DNA from: Streptomyces sp. ISL-87
Lineage (GTDB): Bacteria > Actinomycetota > Actinomycetes > Streptomycetales > Streptomycetaceae
NCBI RefSeq assembly: GCF_018614095.1
Contig: NZ_JAGGOY010000057.1
Location: forward strand, 1 to 40,032
DNA: 40,032 bases
Direction: 5' to 3'
How positions within the stretch are numbered: position 1 is the first letter of the stretch; each line of letters begins with the position of its first letter. The translations under genes were made by a program, and so were the position numbers. Below, in pieces: positions 32,714-39,889 of this stretch. Below the pieces are notes generated by a model, which had not been told where the DNA came from, ran no database searches, and saw nothing but the letters and a program-made list of their open reading frames with translations.

Positions 32714-33919
32714 TCAGTCCTTCAGGACCACCGCCTGGCCGGCCACCACCAGCAGCACGTGCTCGCACTCACCGGCGACGTTCGCGTTCAGCCGCCCCAG
32801 CTCGTCGCGGAAGCGCCGGCCCGACGCGGTCGCAGGTACGACACCCGACCCCACCTCATTGCTGACCAGCACCACCGTCCGCCGGGTGGACCGCACCGCC
32901 GCCACCAGTTCCGCCATCCGCTCGCGCAGTCGCTTCTGGCCGTCGCCCGCCCAGACGGCGTCGTCCCACGCCCCGGCCCGGTCCATCGCATCGGTCAGCC
33001 ACAGCGCCAGGCAGTCGATCAGCAGCGGCGGCCCGCCCTCCACCAGCAGCGGTACCAGGTCGCACGTTTCCACCGTCCGCCAGGTCGCCGGCCGCCGCTC
33101 CCGGTGCAGGCCGACCCGGGCCGCCCACTCCGAGTCCCCCTCGCGGGTGCCGCCGGTCGCCACGTAGACCACCTCGGGGAAGCCCCCCAGCCGCAGCTCC
33201 GCCTCGTACGACTTCCCGGACCGCGCCCCGCCCAGCACCAGCGTCCGCCGCGGCAGATCCGGCAACGCGTGGTACTCGCCGGCCGTCACCGTCGTCCCGT
33301 CCGGCACCGCCCGCGCCCCCGCGGCCGCGCACCGCCGTTCCAGCTCCCGCCCCGGCGGGGTGTCGTGGTCCAAGTGCACGGCGATCACATCGGTGGTCGG
33401 GCCCACCGCCCCGCTCGCCCGCAGCCGCGCCAGCGCCTCCGGCCGGCCCAGCACATCCGCGAGCACCGTGTCGTACGGCCGCTGCCCGAACATCCCGTTG
33501 GTTCCCGCCGGCGCCCCGCCCGGCGGCAGGTACAGCAGCCGGCTGCCGTCCGGTCCGGTCACCTCGTACCCCGTGCCGGGGGAGTCCATCGGGACGGCCC
33601 GCACCCGGTGCCCGCTGATCACGGAGAGTTCCCGCCCGTCCGGCACCCGCCCGGCGGCCGGCAGCCCGGGCGGCAGCTCGACGGCCGGCCCGTCGTGCGG
33701 GTGGGTCAGCAGCACCTGCCGTACGCCGGCCAGCGAATGCCCGGCCCGCGCGCCGGCAAGCACCGCCCCGGGCGTCAGGTCGAGCAGCAGCGCCCCGTCC
33801 ACCAGGACGGCGGTCGCCGCCCGGGACCTGGTCCCAACGGAGACCGCGCAGGCGGCGCAGGGACAGCCGGGGCGGGGCAGTCCTTCGGGTGTTCCGGTAC
33901 CGAGCAGAGTGAGTTCCAC
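32714..33919 (-). CDS. cobU: MBL-like domain fused to CobU (adenosylcobinamide kinase/guanylyltransferase)
   Basis: The protein has 401 residues from GTG 33919, with a GGAGG site 8 bp upstream. Residues about 223-401 are CobU: P-loop LVLGGARSGKSYEAEL, VVYVATGG, a HRERRPATWRTVET segment with the guanylylation region, LLIDCLALWLTDAM and VVLVSNEVGSGVVPATASGR. CobU phosphorylates adenosylcobinamide and attaches GMP. Residues 1-215 resemble a metallo-beta-lactamase/PhnP-like fold (VELTLLGTGTPEGLPRPGCP, LLTHPHDGP, VIAVHLDHDTP). The HxHxDH metal motif is degenerate (HPHDG), so catalysis is doubtful. I recall similar fusions in other Streptomyces. Confidence 0.92.
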   Translation of the reverse strand: MELTLLGTGTPEGLPRPGCPCAACAVSVGTRSRAATAVLVDGALLLDLTPGAVLAGARAGHSLAGVRQVLLTHPHDGPAVELPPGLPAAGRVPDGRELSVISGHRVRAVPMDSPGTGYEVTGPDGSRLLYLPPGGAPAGTNGMFGQRPYDTVLADVLGRPEALARLRASGAVGPTTDVIAVHLDHDTPPGRELERRCAAAGARAVPDGTTVTAGEYHALPDLPRRTLVLGGARSGKSYEAELRLGGFPEVVYVATGGTREGDSEWAARVGLHRERRPATWRTVETCDLVPLLVEGGPPLLIDCLALWLTDAMDRAGAWDDAVWAGDGQKRLRERMAELVAAVRSTRRTVVLVSNEVGSGVVPATASGRRFRDELGRLNANVAGECEHVLLVVAGQAVVLKD

Positions 33920-33962
33920 GGGATGATCCTCCCGCGTCGCCGCGACTGGTGCGCGCCCGGTT

Positions 33963-33978
33963 AGTCTGCGGGCAGACT
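33963..33978. promoter_or_regulatory. Palindrome in the cobU divergent region
   Basis: AGTCTGC-GG-GCAGACT is a perfect 7-bp inverted repeat with a 2-bp centre, too tight for an RNA hairpin loop and so more like a protein-binding site. It lies in the 93-bp gap between the cobU fusion and the gene at 34013. Confidence 0.45.
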
Positions 33979-34012
33979 CAAGGCGAGAAGCGGACGAGCA
34001 ACGGAGGCGGAC

Positions 34013-34225
34013 ATGGCGTGGACGTGGCGGTTCGAGACGGCCGACGGCAGCGAGACGAGCCCGTCGGTGGTTCCCGAGGAGTTCACCACGCAGGGGGACG
34101 CGGAGTCCTGGATCGGTGAGTACTGGAAGGACCTGCTGGAGGGCGGCACCGAGAAGGTGAAGCTGTCCGACGACAACGGCACCGAGCTCTACACGATGAG
34201 CCTGCGCGAGGCGCTGGACGCCTGA
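34013..34225 (+). CDS. Small conserved hypothetical protein (70 aa)
   Basis: The ATG at 34013 follows a clear GGAGG site. The 70-residue protein (MAWTWRFETADGSETSPSVV, ESWIGEYWKDLLEGG, KVKLSDDNGTELYTMSL) is acidic with alternating aromatic residues. It has no signal peptide or membrane segment. I recall short proteins of this kind as widespread in Streptomyces, with no assigned function. It is divergent from the cobU fusion and convergent with the methyltransferase gene. Confidence 0.85.
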   Translation: MAWTWRFETADGSETSPSVVPEEFTTQGDAESWIGEYWKDLLEGGTEKVKLSDDNGTELYTMSLREALDA

Positions 34226-34234
34226 GCGGGCGCG

Positions 34235-34266
34235 GAGCCCGGGTTCCGTTTCCGGGGCCCGGGCTC
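34235..34266. terminator. Bidirectional hairpin between convergent genes
   Basis: GAGCCCGGG (34235-34243) pairs with CCCGGGCTC (34258-34266) across a 14-nt loop, between the small gene at 34013 and the methyltransferase. A short CGCGGTTCTT direct repeat follows. Confidence 0.75.
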
Positions 34267-34305
34267 TCGCGGTTCTTCGCGGTTCTTCACGGGAAAGGGC
34301 GAGGG

Positions 34306-35013
34306 TCAGCCCCGCACGCCGCACAGGTGCAGCAGCGCGGCGACCCCGCGGTACGGATCGGTCCGCCCGGCGCGGTCCTCGGCGGCCAGCAGCCGCTCCA
34401 GTTCCTCGTCCGGCGGGAGCTTCTCCCCGGCTTCGGTGCCGTCGGTGAAGACCCGTACGCCGTACCAGGCCTGAAGCGGGGCCCCGATCCCGGACAGCGT
34501 GGCCGTCAGACCGGCGAGCCGGTCGGCCCGTACCTCCAGGCCCAGCCGGTTCGTGTAGTCGACGGTGTCGAAGGCGGCCAGCGCGGCCGTCCAGTCGCCG
34601 CCCAGCCCGGGCCGCATGGCGAGCGCGTCGCCGTTGCGCACCAGCAGGGACAGCAGACCGCCGGGCGCCAGCATCCGGGCCAGCCCGGCGAGCATCGCGT
34701 CCGGCTCGGGCACGTACATCAGAACGCCGTGGCACAGCACGACGTCGAAGCTGCCCGGCAGGAAGTGCGCGCCCGTCTCGCGGCCGTCGCCCTCCAGCAG
34801 CCGGACCCGGTCCTGGATCCCGGCCGGTTCGGCGGCCAGCGCCTCGCGGGCGACCTCCAGCATGGCCGGGTCCTGTTCCAGGCCGGTGACCTTGTGCCCG
34901 GCGCGGGCGAGGCGGAGTGCCTGGGTGCCCTGGCCCATGCCGACGTCGAGGACGCGCAGCCGCTGCCCCACCGGGAAGCGGTGCGCGATCTGCTCGTCGA
35001 CCTGGCGGCCCAC
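34306..35013 (-). CDS. Class I SAM-dependent methyltransferase
   Basis: At least 235 residues from GTG 35013. The SAM-binding fold is clear: LRVLDVGMGQGTQALRLARA, VTGLEQDPAMLE, VRLLEGDGRE, SFDVVLCHGVLMYVPEPDAM and LAPGGLLSLLVRNGDALAMR. The substrate is unknown. Coding-like sequence continues upstream of the GTG to at least 35119 in the same frame (DGFSGGARLWLEGLGGLRNA) without an ATG, GTG or TTG. The real start may therefore be a rare codon or lost by a small indel near a run of seven C at about 35070. It follows the DUF3043 gene closely on the same strand. Confidence 0.85.
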   Translation of the reverse strand: MGRQVDEQIAHRFPVGQRLRVLDVGMGQGTQALRLARAGHKVTGLEQDPAMLEVAREALAAEPAGIQDRVRLLEGDGRETGAHFLPGSFDVVLCHGVLMYVPEPDAMLAGLARMLAPGGLLSLLVRNGDALAMRPGLGGDWTAALAAFDTVDYTNRLGLEVRADRLAGLTATLSGIGAPLQAWYGVRVFTDGTEAGEKLPPDEELERLLAAEDRAGRTDPYRGVAALLHLCGVRG

Positions 35014-35120
35014 GAGTTCCTGGCGGACGGCGTTGCGCAGTCCACCCAGTCCCTCGAGCCACAGCCGGGCCCCCCCGGAAAAGCCGTCCCCCGCCCGTGG
35101 AACCCCGGGCTTCCCTCCGC

Positions 35121-35720
35121 TCAGGGCCGTTCCCCGCGCTTGACCTGCGGCTTCGGCAGGCGCAGCCGGCGCATCTGGAGGGTGCGCATCAGGCCGTACG
35201 CGACCGCGCCGCGGCGCGGCTCGTCCGGGAAGCGCTCATTGAGGGCCTTGCGGAGGCGGAACACCAGGCCGATGGAGTCGAGGATGATCAGCGCGATCAC
35301 GCCGAGCCACAGCAGCAGCGCGATGTTCTGGATCGACGGCACCCGCACCATGCTCAGCACCAGGATGATCACTGCCAGCGGCAGGAACATCTCGGCGACC
35401 GAGAAGCGGGAGTCCACGAAGTCGCGGACGAACTTGCGGACGGGGCCCTTGTCGCGGGCGGGCAGGTAGCGCTCGTCGCCACTGGCCAGCGCCTCACGCT
35501 GCTTGGCCATCTCCACGCGACGGCGCTCACGGGATCGCTTGGCATCCTCCTTGCGGTTGCCGGTCGAGGCCACCACGGCCTTGCGCTGCGACTGGGCCAC
35601 AGCACGCTTCGGCGTAGGGCGGCCCTTCGGGGCCTGCGGGTCACGGGGCTGCGAGAGGTCGGCGCTCACCTTGTCGGTGGCGGCGGCCTTCTCTTCCTTG
35701 GAGGAACGGCTACCAAACAC
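35121..35720 (-). CDS. DUF3043 family membrane protein
   Basis: The protein has 199 residues from GTG 35720 (a TTG three codons earlier is possible). A long charged N-terminal region (SSKEEKAAATDKVSADLSQP, KGRPTPKRAVAQSQRKAVVA, RKEDAKRSRERRRVEMAKQR) is followed by RYLPARDKGPVRKFVRDFVD. Two adjacent membrane helices lie at about residues 113-155, before a basic tail. This is the layout of the actinobacterial DUF3043 family, whose function is unknown. It is divergent from pspA. Confidence 0.88.
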   Translation of the reverse strand: MFGSRSSKEEKAAATDKVSADLSQPRDPQAPKGRPTPKRAVAQSQRKAVVASTGNRKEDAKRSRERRRVEMAKQREALASGDERYLPARDKGPVRKFVRDFVDSRFSVAEMFLPLAVIILVLSMVRVPSIQNIALLLWLGVIALIILDSIGLVFRLRKALNERFPDEPRRGAVAYGLMRTLQMRRLRLPKPQVKRGERP

Positions 35721-35765
35721 AAAACCCAAGCCTACGTGGTCACGGGCATGGGCCCCACCCCGGCT

Positions 35766-35794
35766 GGGAACGATCCGGCAACGACGGGCGTCTT
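35766..35794 (+). promoter_or_regulatory. ECF-sigma-like promoter upstream of pspA
   Basis: GGGAAC (35766-35771) is followed after 17 bp by CGTCTT (35789-35794), which resembles promoters of envelope-stress ECF sigma factors. It lies about 210 bp before pspA, in the 281-bp divergent region 35721-36001 that otherwise shows no gene. Confidence 0.4.
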
Positions 35795-36001
35795 CCCTTG
35801 CAAGGGGATCACCTACTCCTCACGCCTGAGAGGGCGCGGACGCGGTCGTCCTGGAGGAGGAGCGCATCCGCACTCGAACAGTGCGGTAATGGAGACAGGG
35901 CCCGTACTGTGGGTTCTGATGGCGGTCGTCTCGGGAGACCGAGGATCGCAATTGCTGGTGACCTGGAGCGAAGTCCGTCTAGAAGGGGGCGCGCGAAGCC
36001 C

Positions 36002-36796
36002 ATGAGCGGTGTCATGAAGCGTATGGGGATGATCTTCCGCGCGAAGGCGAACAAGGCCCTTGACCGGGCCGAGGACCCGCGCGAGACCCTCGACTACTCG
36101 TACCAGAAGCAGCTGGAGCTGCTTCAGAAGGTGCGCCGCGGAGTCGCCGACGTGGCGACCTCCCGCAAGCGTCTGGAACTGCAGCTGAACCAGCTCCAGG
36201 GCCAGTCGTCCAAGCTGGAGGACCAGGGCCGCAAGGCGCTCGCCCTCGGCCGCGAGGACCTGGCCCGCGAGGCCCTGTCCCGCCGTGCCTCGCTTCAGCA
36301 GCAGGTCAGCGACCTGGAGGTGCAGCACCAGACGCTTCAGGGCGAGGAGGAGAAGCTGACCCTCGCCGCCCAGCGGCTCCAGGCCAAGGTGGACGCCTTC
36401 CGCACGAAGAAGGAGACCATCAAGGCCACCTACACCGCGGCCCAGGCGCAGACCCGGATCGCGGAGTCCTTCTCCGGCATCTCGGAGGAGATGAGCGATG
36501 TCGGCCTCGCCATCCAGCGGGCCGAGGACAAGACCGCTCAGCTGCAGGCCCGCGCCGGCGCGATCGACGAGCTGCTGGCCTCCGGCGCCCTCGACGACCG
36601 GAGCGGCCTCGGCTCCAAGGACGACATCCAGGCCGAACTGGACCGCCTCTCCGGCGGTACGGACGTGGAGCTGGAGCTCCAGCGGATGAAGGCCGAGCTG
36701 GCGGGCGGCCCCTCCGCGCAGCAGCAGGCCATCGAAGGCGGCGCCCCGGGCACCGCGCAGCAGCCGAACTCCCAGCACCGGTTCGACAAGCAGTAG
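36002..36796 (+). CDS. pspA: PspA/IM30 family protein
   Basis: The protein has 264 residues and is almost entirely coiled-coil. MKRMGMIFRAKANKALDRAE and DPRETLDYSYQKQLELLQKV match the N-terminal helix region of PspA, and long Gln/Leu/Glu heptads follow to about residue 220. The tail is Gln/Pro-rich. PspA/IM30 proteins polymerise on the inner face of the membrane and preserve it under stress. The ATG at 36002 is preceded by AGAAGGGGG. The PspAA gene starts 13 bp after its stop, so they form an operon. Confidence 0.93.
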   Translation: MSGVMKRMGMIFRAKANKALDRAEDPRETLDYSYQKQLELLQKVRRGVADVATSRKRLELQLNQLQGQSSKLEDQGRKALALGREDLAREALSRRASLQQQVSDLEVQHQTLQGEEEKLTLAAQRLQAKVDAFRTKKETIKATYTAAQAQTRIAESFSGISEEMSDVGLAIQRAEDKTAQLQARAGAIDELLASGALDDRSGLGSKDDIQAELDRLSGGTDVELELQRMKAELAGGPSAQQQAIEGGAPGTAQQPNSQHRFDKQ

Positions 36797-36809
36797 GACG
36801 GGGCCCGTC

Positions 36810-37088
36810 ATGATTGTCCGCATCATGGGGGAAGGCCAGTGGAAGCTGGCCGACAGTCATTTCACCGAGCTCAACAAGCTGGACGACGAGCTCCTCGCGG
36901 AGATGGAGTCCGGCGACGAGGAGGGCTTCCGGCGGACGCTGGGCGCGCTGCTCGACGCCGTACGACGGATCGGTGAGCCGCTGCCCGACGACGCGCTGGA
37001 GCCGTCCGAGCTGATCCTGCCCGCGCCGGACGCGACTCTGGACCAGGTCAAGGAGATGCTCAGCGACGACGGCCTGATCCCGGGCTGA
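36810..37088 (+). CDS. PspA-associated protein PspAA
   Basis: The protein has 92 residues: MIVRIMGEGQWKLADSHFTE, LNKLDDELLAEMESGDEEGF, RRTLGALLDAVRRIGEPLPD and a C-terminal helix ending MLSDDGLIPG. This is the small domain that accompanies PspA in actinobacteria and probably modulates it. It starts 13 bp after pspA and is followed by a very strong terminator. Confidence 0.9.
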   Translation: MIVRIMGEGQWKLADSHFTELNKLDDELLAEMESGDEEGFRRTLGALLDAVRRIGEPLPDDALEPSELILPAPDATLDQVKEMLSDDGLIPG

Positions 37089-37097
37089 GTCTCGACA

Positions 37098-37144
37098 CGC
37101 GGTGGGCCCGCCCCCTTCCGAGGGGGGCGGGCCCACCGCGTTTT
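37098..37144. terminator. Strong terminator after pspA-pspAA
   Basis: A perfect 18-bp stem (from 37098, with the second arm ending at 37140) followed by TTTT on the plus strand. It sits between the pspAA stop and the convergent membrane protein gene, so it may serve both. Confidence 0.93.
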
Positions 37145-37155
37145 CAGTCCCCGGT

Positions 37156-37941
37156 TCAGTCCCCGGTCCGGTCCCCGGTGGGTTTGTCGGCGATCGGGAC
37201 CCGGTCGGCGTCGGGGGTTCCGCCGATGAAGTTCTCGAACTTGCGGCGCGGTGCCGCCCAGCGGCGGTCGTGGCGGAAGGCGCGCAGTCCGGCCTTGGCG
37301 CGCGCCCGCGGGCGTTTCGCGTAGAAGCGCTTCGCGTACGGGGAACCGGGCCGGGCCAGCCGGATCGCGCCGATCAGTGCGACGAAGGGGACCACCGTGC
37401 CGAAGAACGCGGTGCGCGCCTTGCCCTTCCACAGGGCGATCAGGGCCAGGAAGAAGTTGGTGGCGGTGTTCATGATGACCAGGCCGCGGCTCTGCCGCTC
37501 CTCGGTGGTGAGGTCGTTGACCCCGAACGGCAGGAAGCCGCCCAGGACCAGCGCCACCAGCGCGGCCGTCAGGACCACGATCTCGACGCTCTTGCGGCCC
37601 TGCTCGCTCCAGTAGACGTCGTCGAGGTGCAGGATCAGCGCGAACTCGTCCAGTACCAGGCCCGCCCCCAGCCCGAAGAGCACGGCGGAGAGGATCGCGC
37701 CGAAGCTGTGGTGACCGCTGCCGACCGCGCCGAATCCGCCGATGATCACGAGGATCACGCCGGGCACGACGTGGTGGATGTGCATCCCGCCGGGGGTGAC
37801 GTTCTTGAAGGGGCCTCGGCCGGCTCTGATGAGCCGGGTGATCACGCGGGTGACCAGGAAGGACAGGACGAAGGAGAGCAGGGCGAGGAGCAGGGGCAGC
37901 TTCCCCGGTTCGACGATGTTCCGATACCACCAGTGACCCAT
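37156..37941 (-). CDS. Conserved polytopic membrane protein of unknown function
   Basis: The protein has 261 residues from ATG 37941 (MGHWWYRNIVEPGKLPLLLA), with a GGAGCT site upstream; an ATG five codons earlier is possible. It has about six membrane segments. A His-rich loop GGMHIHHVVPG and later GSGHHSFGAIL could bind metal, and an acidic segment LDEFALILHLDDVYWSEQG follows. The basic C terminus is cytoplasmic-like. I recall related proteins in other actinobacteria without a known role. It is divergent from cobS. Confidence 0.85.
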   Translation of the reverse strand: MGHWWYRNIVEPGKLPLLLALLSFVLSFLVTRVITRLIRAGRGPFKNVTPGGMHIHHVVPGVILVIIGGFGAVGSGHHSFGAILSAVLFGLGAGLVLDEFALILHLDDVYWSEQGRKSVEIVVLTAALVALVLGGFLPFGVNDLTTEERQSRGLVIMNTATNFFLALIALWKGKARTAFFGTVVPFVALIGAIRLARPGSPYAKRFYAKRPRARAKAGLRAFRHDRRWAAPRRKFENFIGGTPDADRVPIADKPTGDRTGD

Positions 37942-37957
37942 GACACCAGCTCCCATT

Positions 37958-37974
37958 TTGCCCGTAATGGGCAA
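37958..37974. promoter_or_regulatory. 17-bp palindrome between membrane gene and cobS
   Basis: TTGCCC-GTAAT-GGGCAA is a perfect 6-bp inverted repeat with a 5-bp centre, in the 69-bp divergent region. Its position next to both start sites suggests a shared operator. Confidence 0.45.
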
Positions 37975-38010
37975 TTTACCGGTCGCGGGGAGCCGGTAGC
38001 GTTCGCGCCG

Positions 38011-38835
38011 ATGACAGATTCGCTCGATGATCCGCAGCTGACGCCGCCTCCGGAACGCGCCTCGTTCCTGGACGGGGTCCGCTTCGCGTTCGGCACGCTC
38101 ACCGTGCTGCCGGCCCGAATCACCCGCTGGGACCGCCCGGCAGCCCGCACCGGCATGGCCTGCGCGCCCCTGGCCGGACTCGTGGTGGGCGTGCTCGCGG
38201 CCGCGGCGGGGGCGCTCCTGCTGGTGCTCGGCGGCGGCCCGCTGCTCGCGGCGTCGGTCACCGTGGCCGTACCGGCCGCGCTGACCCGGGGGCTGCACCT
38301 GGACGGCCTGGCCGACACGGCCGACGGGCTGGGCAGTGCGAAGCCGGCCGAAGCCGCGCTGCGGATCATGAAGCAGTCCGACATCGGTCCCTTCGGGGTG
38401 GTGGCCCTGCTGGTGGTGATGCTGATCCAGGTCGCGGCCCTGTCCCAGGCGTACGCCGGCGGCTGGGTCCGCGGGGCCCTGGCCACCGTCCTCGCGGCGG
38501 TCACCGCGCGGCTCGCCATGACCCTGGCCTCCCGCGACGGCGTCCCGCCGGCCCGCCCCGAGGGACTGGGCGCGGCGGTCGCGGGCGTGGTCCCGCGCCG
38601 GTCCGCCGCCGCCGTCGCCGCGCTCACGGTGCTGACCGCCGCGGCGTCGGCCCTCCCGCTGGGCCTCCCGTCGGCCGCCCAGCACGCGGCCGCCGTCCTC
38701 ACCGGCCTGCTGGCCGCGGAACTCCTCCTCCGCCGCTGCGTCCGCCGCTTCGACGGAGTCACCGGCGACGTCTTCGGCGCCCTGGCCGAGGTCTCGTCGA
38801 CCATGGCCCTGATCGCCCTCGCCCTGGGTCAGTGA
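38011..38835 (+). CDS. cobS: Adenosylcobinamide-GDP ribazoletransferase CobS
   Basis: CobS joins adenosylcobinamide-GDP, made by CobU, with alpha-ribazole from CobT to finish the cobalamin nucleotide loop. It is an integral membrane enzyme. The protein has 274 residues with FAFGTLTVLPARI, the acidic metal-binding LHLDGLADTADGLGSAKPAE, MKQSDIGPFGVVAL and the C-terminal FDGVTGDVFGALAEVSS. The ATG at 38011 has only a weak upstream site. cobT and cobU lie about 4-6 kb away on the other strand, so the pathway is split here. No cobalamin riboswitch fits in the short upstream gap. Confidence 0.94.
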   Translation: MTDSLDDPQLTPPPERASFLDGVRFAFGTLTVLPARITRWDRPAARTGMACAPLAGLVVGVLAAAAGALLLVLGGGPLLAASVTVAVPAALTRGLHLDGLADTADGLGSAKPAEAALRIMKQSDIGPFGVVALLVVMLIQVAALSQAYAGGWVRGALATVLAAVTARLAMTLASRDGVPPARPEGLGAAVAGVVPRRSAAAVAALTVLTAAASALPLGLPSAAQHAAAVLTGLLAAELLLRRCVRRFDGVTGDVFGALAEVSSTMALIALALGQ

Positions 38836-38905
38836 GGCCCGTCTCCCGGACCGGGCGGCCCCGGCGGCCGCGGGAGCGCCCGAGGGGGACCGGTAGTGTC
38901 AGGGC

Positions 38906-39610
38906 GTGGAAGAGACGCCGACGCCCATCAGGGTGCTGCTCGCCGACGACCAGGCCCTGCTGCGCAGCGCCTTCAAGGTGCTCGTCGACTCCGAGCCCGA
39001 CATGGAGGTCGTCGGTGAGGCCTCCGACGGGGCGCAGGCCTACGCGCTCGCCCGCGAACGGCGGGCCGACGTCGTGCTCATGGACATCCGCATGCCCGGC
39101 ACCGACGGACTCGCCGCCACCCGGATGATCAGCGCCGACCCCGAACTCGGCACCGTCCGCGTGGTGATGCTGACGACCTTCGAGGTCGACGAGTACGTGG
39201 TCCAGGCCCTGCGGGCCGGCGCCTCCGGCTTCCTCGGCAAGGGCGCCGAGCCCGACGAACTGCTCAACGCCATCCGCGTCGCCGCGGCCGGCGAGGCCCT
39301 GCTCTCCCCGGCCGCCACCAAAGGGCTCATCGCCACCTTCCTCGCCCAGGGCGGCGGAGCCGACGACACCCCCGCCGCCGGCACCGCGCACGCGCAGCGG
39401 CTTGCCGCGCTGACCGGCCGCGAGCGCGAGGTGCTCGTCCACGTCGCCGCCGGGCTCTCCAACGACGGGATCGCCGGCCGGCTGGAGGTCAGCCCGCTCA
39501 CCGTGAAGACCCACGTCAACCGCGCCATGGCCAAGCTCGGCGCCCGCGACCGCGCCCAATTGGTGGTCATCGCGTACGAATCGGGACTGGTCCGGCCGCG
39601 GGCGGAGTAG
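38906..39610 (+). CDS. NarL/LuxR-type response regulator
   Basis: The protein has 234 residues from GTG 38906. The receiver domain has LLADDQALLR, the phosphorylation Asp60 in VVLMDIRMPGTDGL, MLTTF and GFLGKGAEP. The C-terminal LuxR helix-turn-helix has LTGREREVLVHVAAGLSNDG, IAGRLEVSPLTVKTHVNRAM and KLGARDRAQLV. No kinase gene is adjacent; a kinase of the matching HisKA_3 type lies at 27602-28834. The sequence after its stop holds short repeats and then what looks like the start of an RND permease gene, perhaps its target. Confidence 0.95.
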   Translation: MEETPTPIRVLLADDQALLRSAFKVLVDSEPDMEVVGEASDGAQAYALARERRADVVLMDIRMPGTDGLAATRMISADPELGTVRVVMLTTFEVDEYVVQALRAGASGFLGKGAEPDELLNAIRVAAAGEALLSPAATKGLIATFLAQGGGADDTPAAGTAHAQRLAALTGREREVLVHVAAGLSNDGIAGRLEVSPLTVKTHVNRAMAKLGARDRAQLVVIAYESGLVRPRAE

Positions 39611-39669
39611 GGCGGAGCGGGGCGGAGCAGCCGCGGAGTGGGGCCGCGGAGTACGGCCGCGGAGTACGG
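39601..39669 (+). repeat. Tandem repeats over the response regulator stop
   Basis: Three 10-bp units GGCGGAGYRG start at 39601, 39611 and 39621; the first contains the TAG stop. They are followed by three 13-bp units CCGCGGAGTACGG (39631, 39644, 39657; the first is a variant). The two unit types share the GCGGAGT core. Confidence 0.88.
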
Positions 39670-39791
39670 CCGCGTACTGCGGGCGCGGTATGCGCCGGAT
39701 AAGGACGGGACCTGGGAGCGACGCAGGGCCGCCCCGGCGTGCGAAAGGCTGAAGGGCCCTCGCCCACGTCACTGCAGAGAGACTCCCCACC

Positions 39792-39827
39792 ATGTCATGG
39801 CTGTCCCGATTCAGCGGACTCTTGTGA
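39792..39827 (+). pseudogene. Truncated start of a probable RND permease gene
   Basis: An ATG at 39792 opens MSWLSRFSGLL and stops at 39825-39827. As I recall it, MSWLSRFS is the typical beginning of Streptomyces RND efflux permeases, which continue with LAQRALIGL-type sequence. After codon 8 the similarity ends and sequence leading to an IS1182-type transposase end begins. This suggests the permease gene was cut by the insertion. The match is short and from memory. Confidence 0.45.
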
Positions 39828-39889
39828 GGAACCCCGGGCCTGAAGGACTCCGTTGGGAAATCCGTAATCCGGGCCTGGCCGCCTTGTCG

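Noticed and set aside
32714..35062. A single 782-codon minus-strand protein joining the region before cobU with cobU
   Set aside because: The part upstream of 33919 is antisense to the small gene at 34013 and in the wrong frame of the methyltransferase; the GTG at 33919 has a good ribosome-binding site and begins the family fold.
37942..38010. Cobalamin riboswitch upstream of cobS
   Set aside because: The gap is only 69 bp and lacks the conserved B12-box pattern; only a protein-type palindrome is present.
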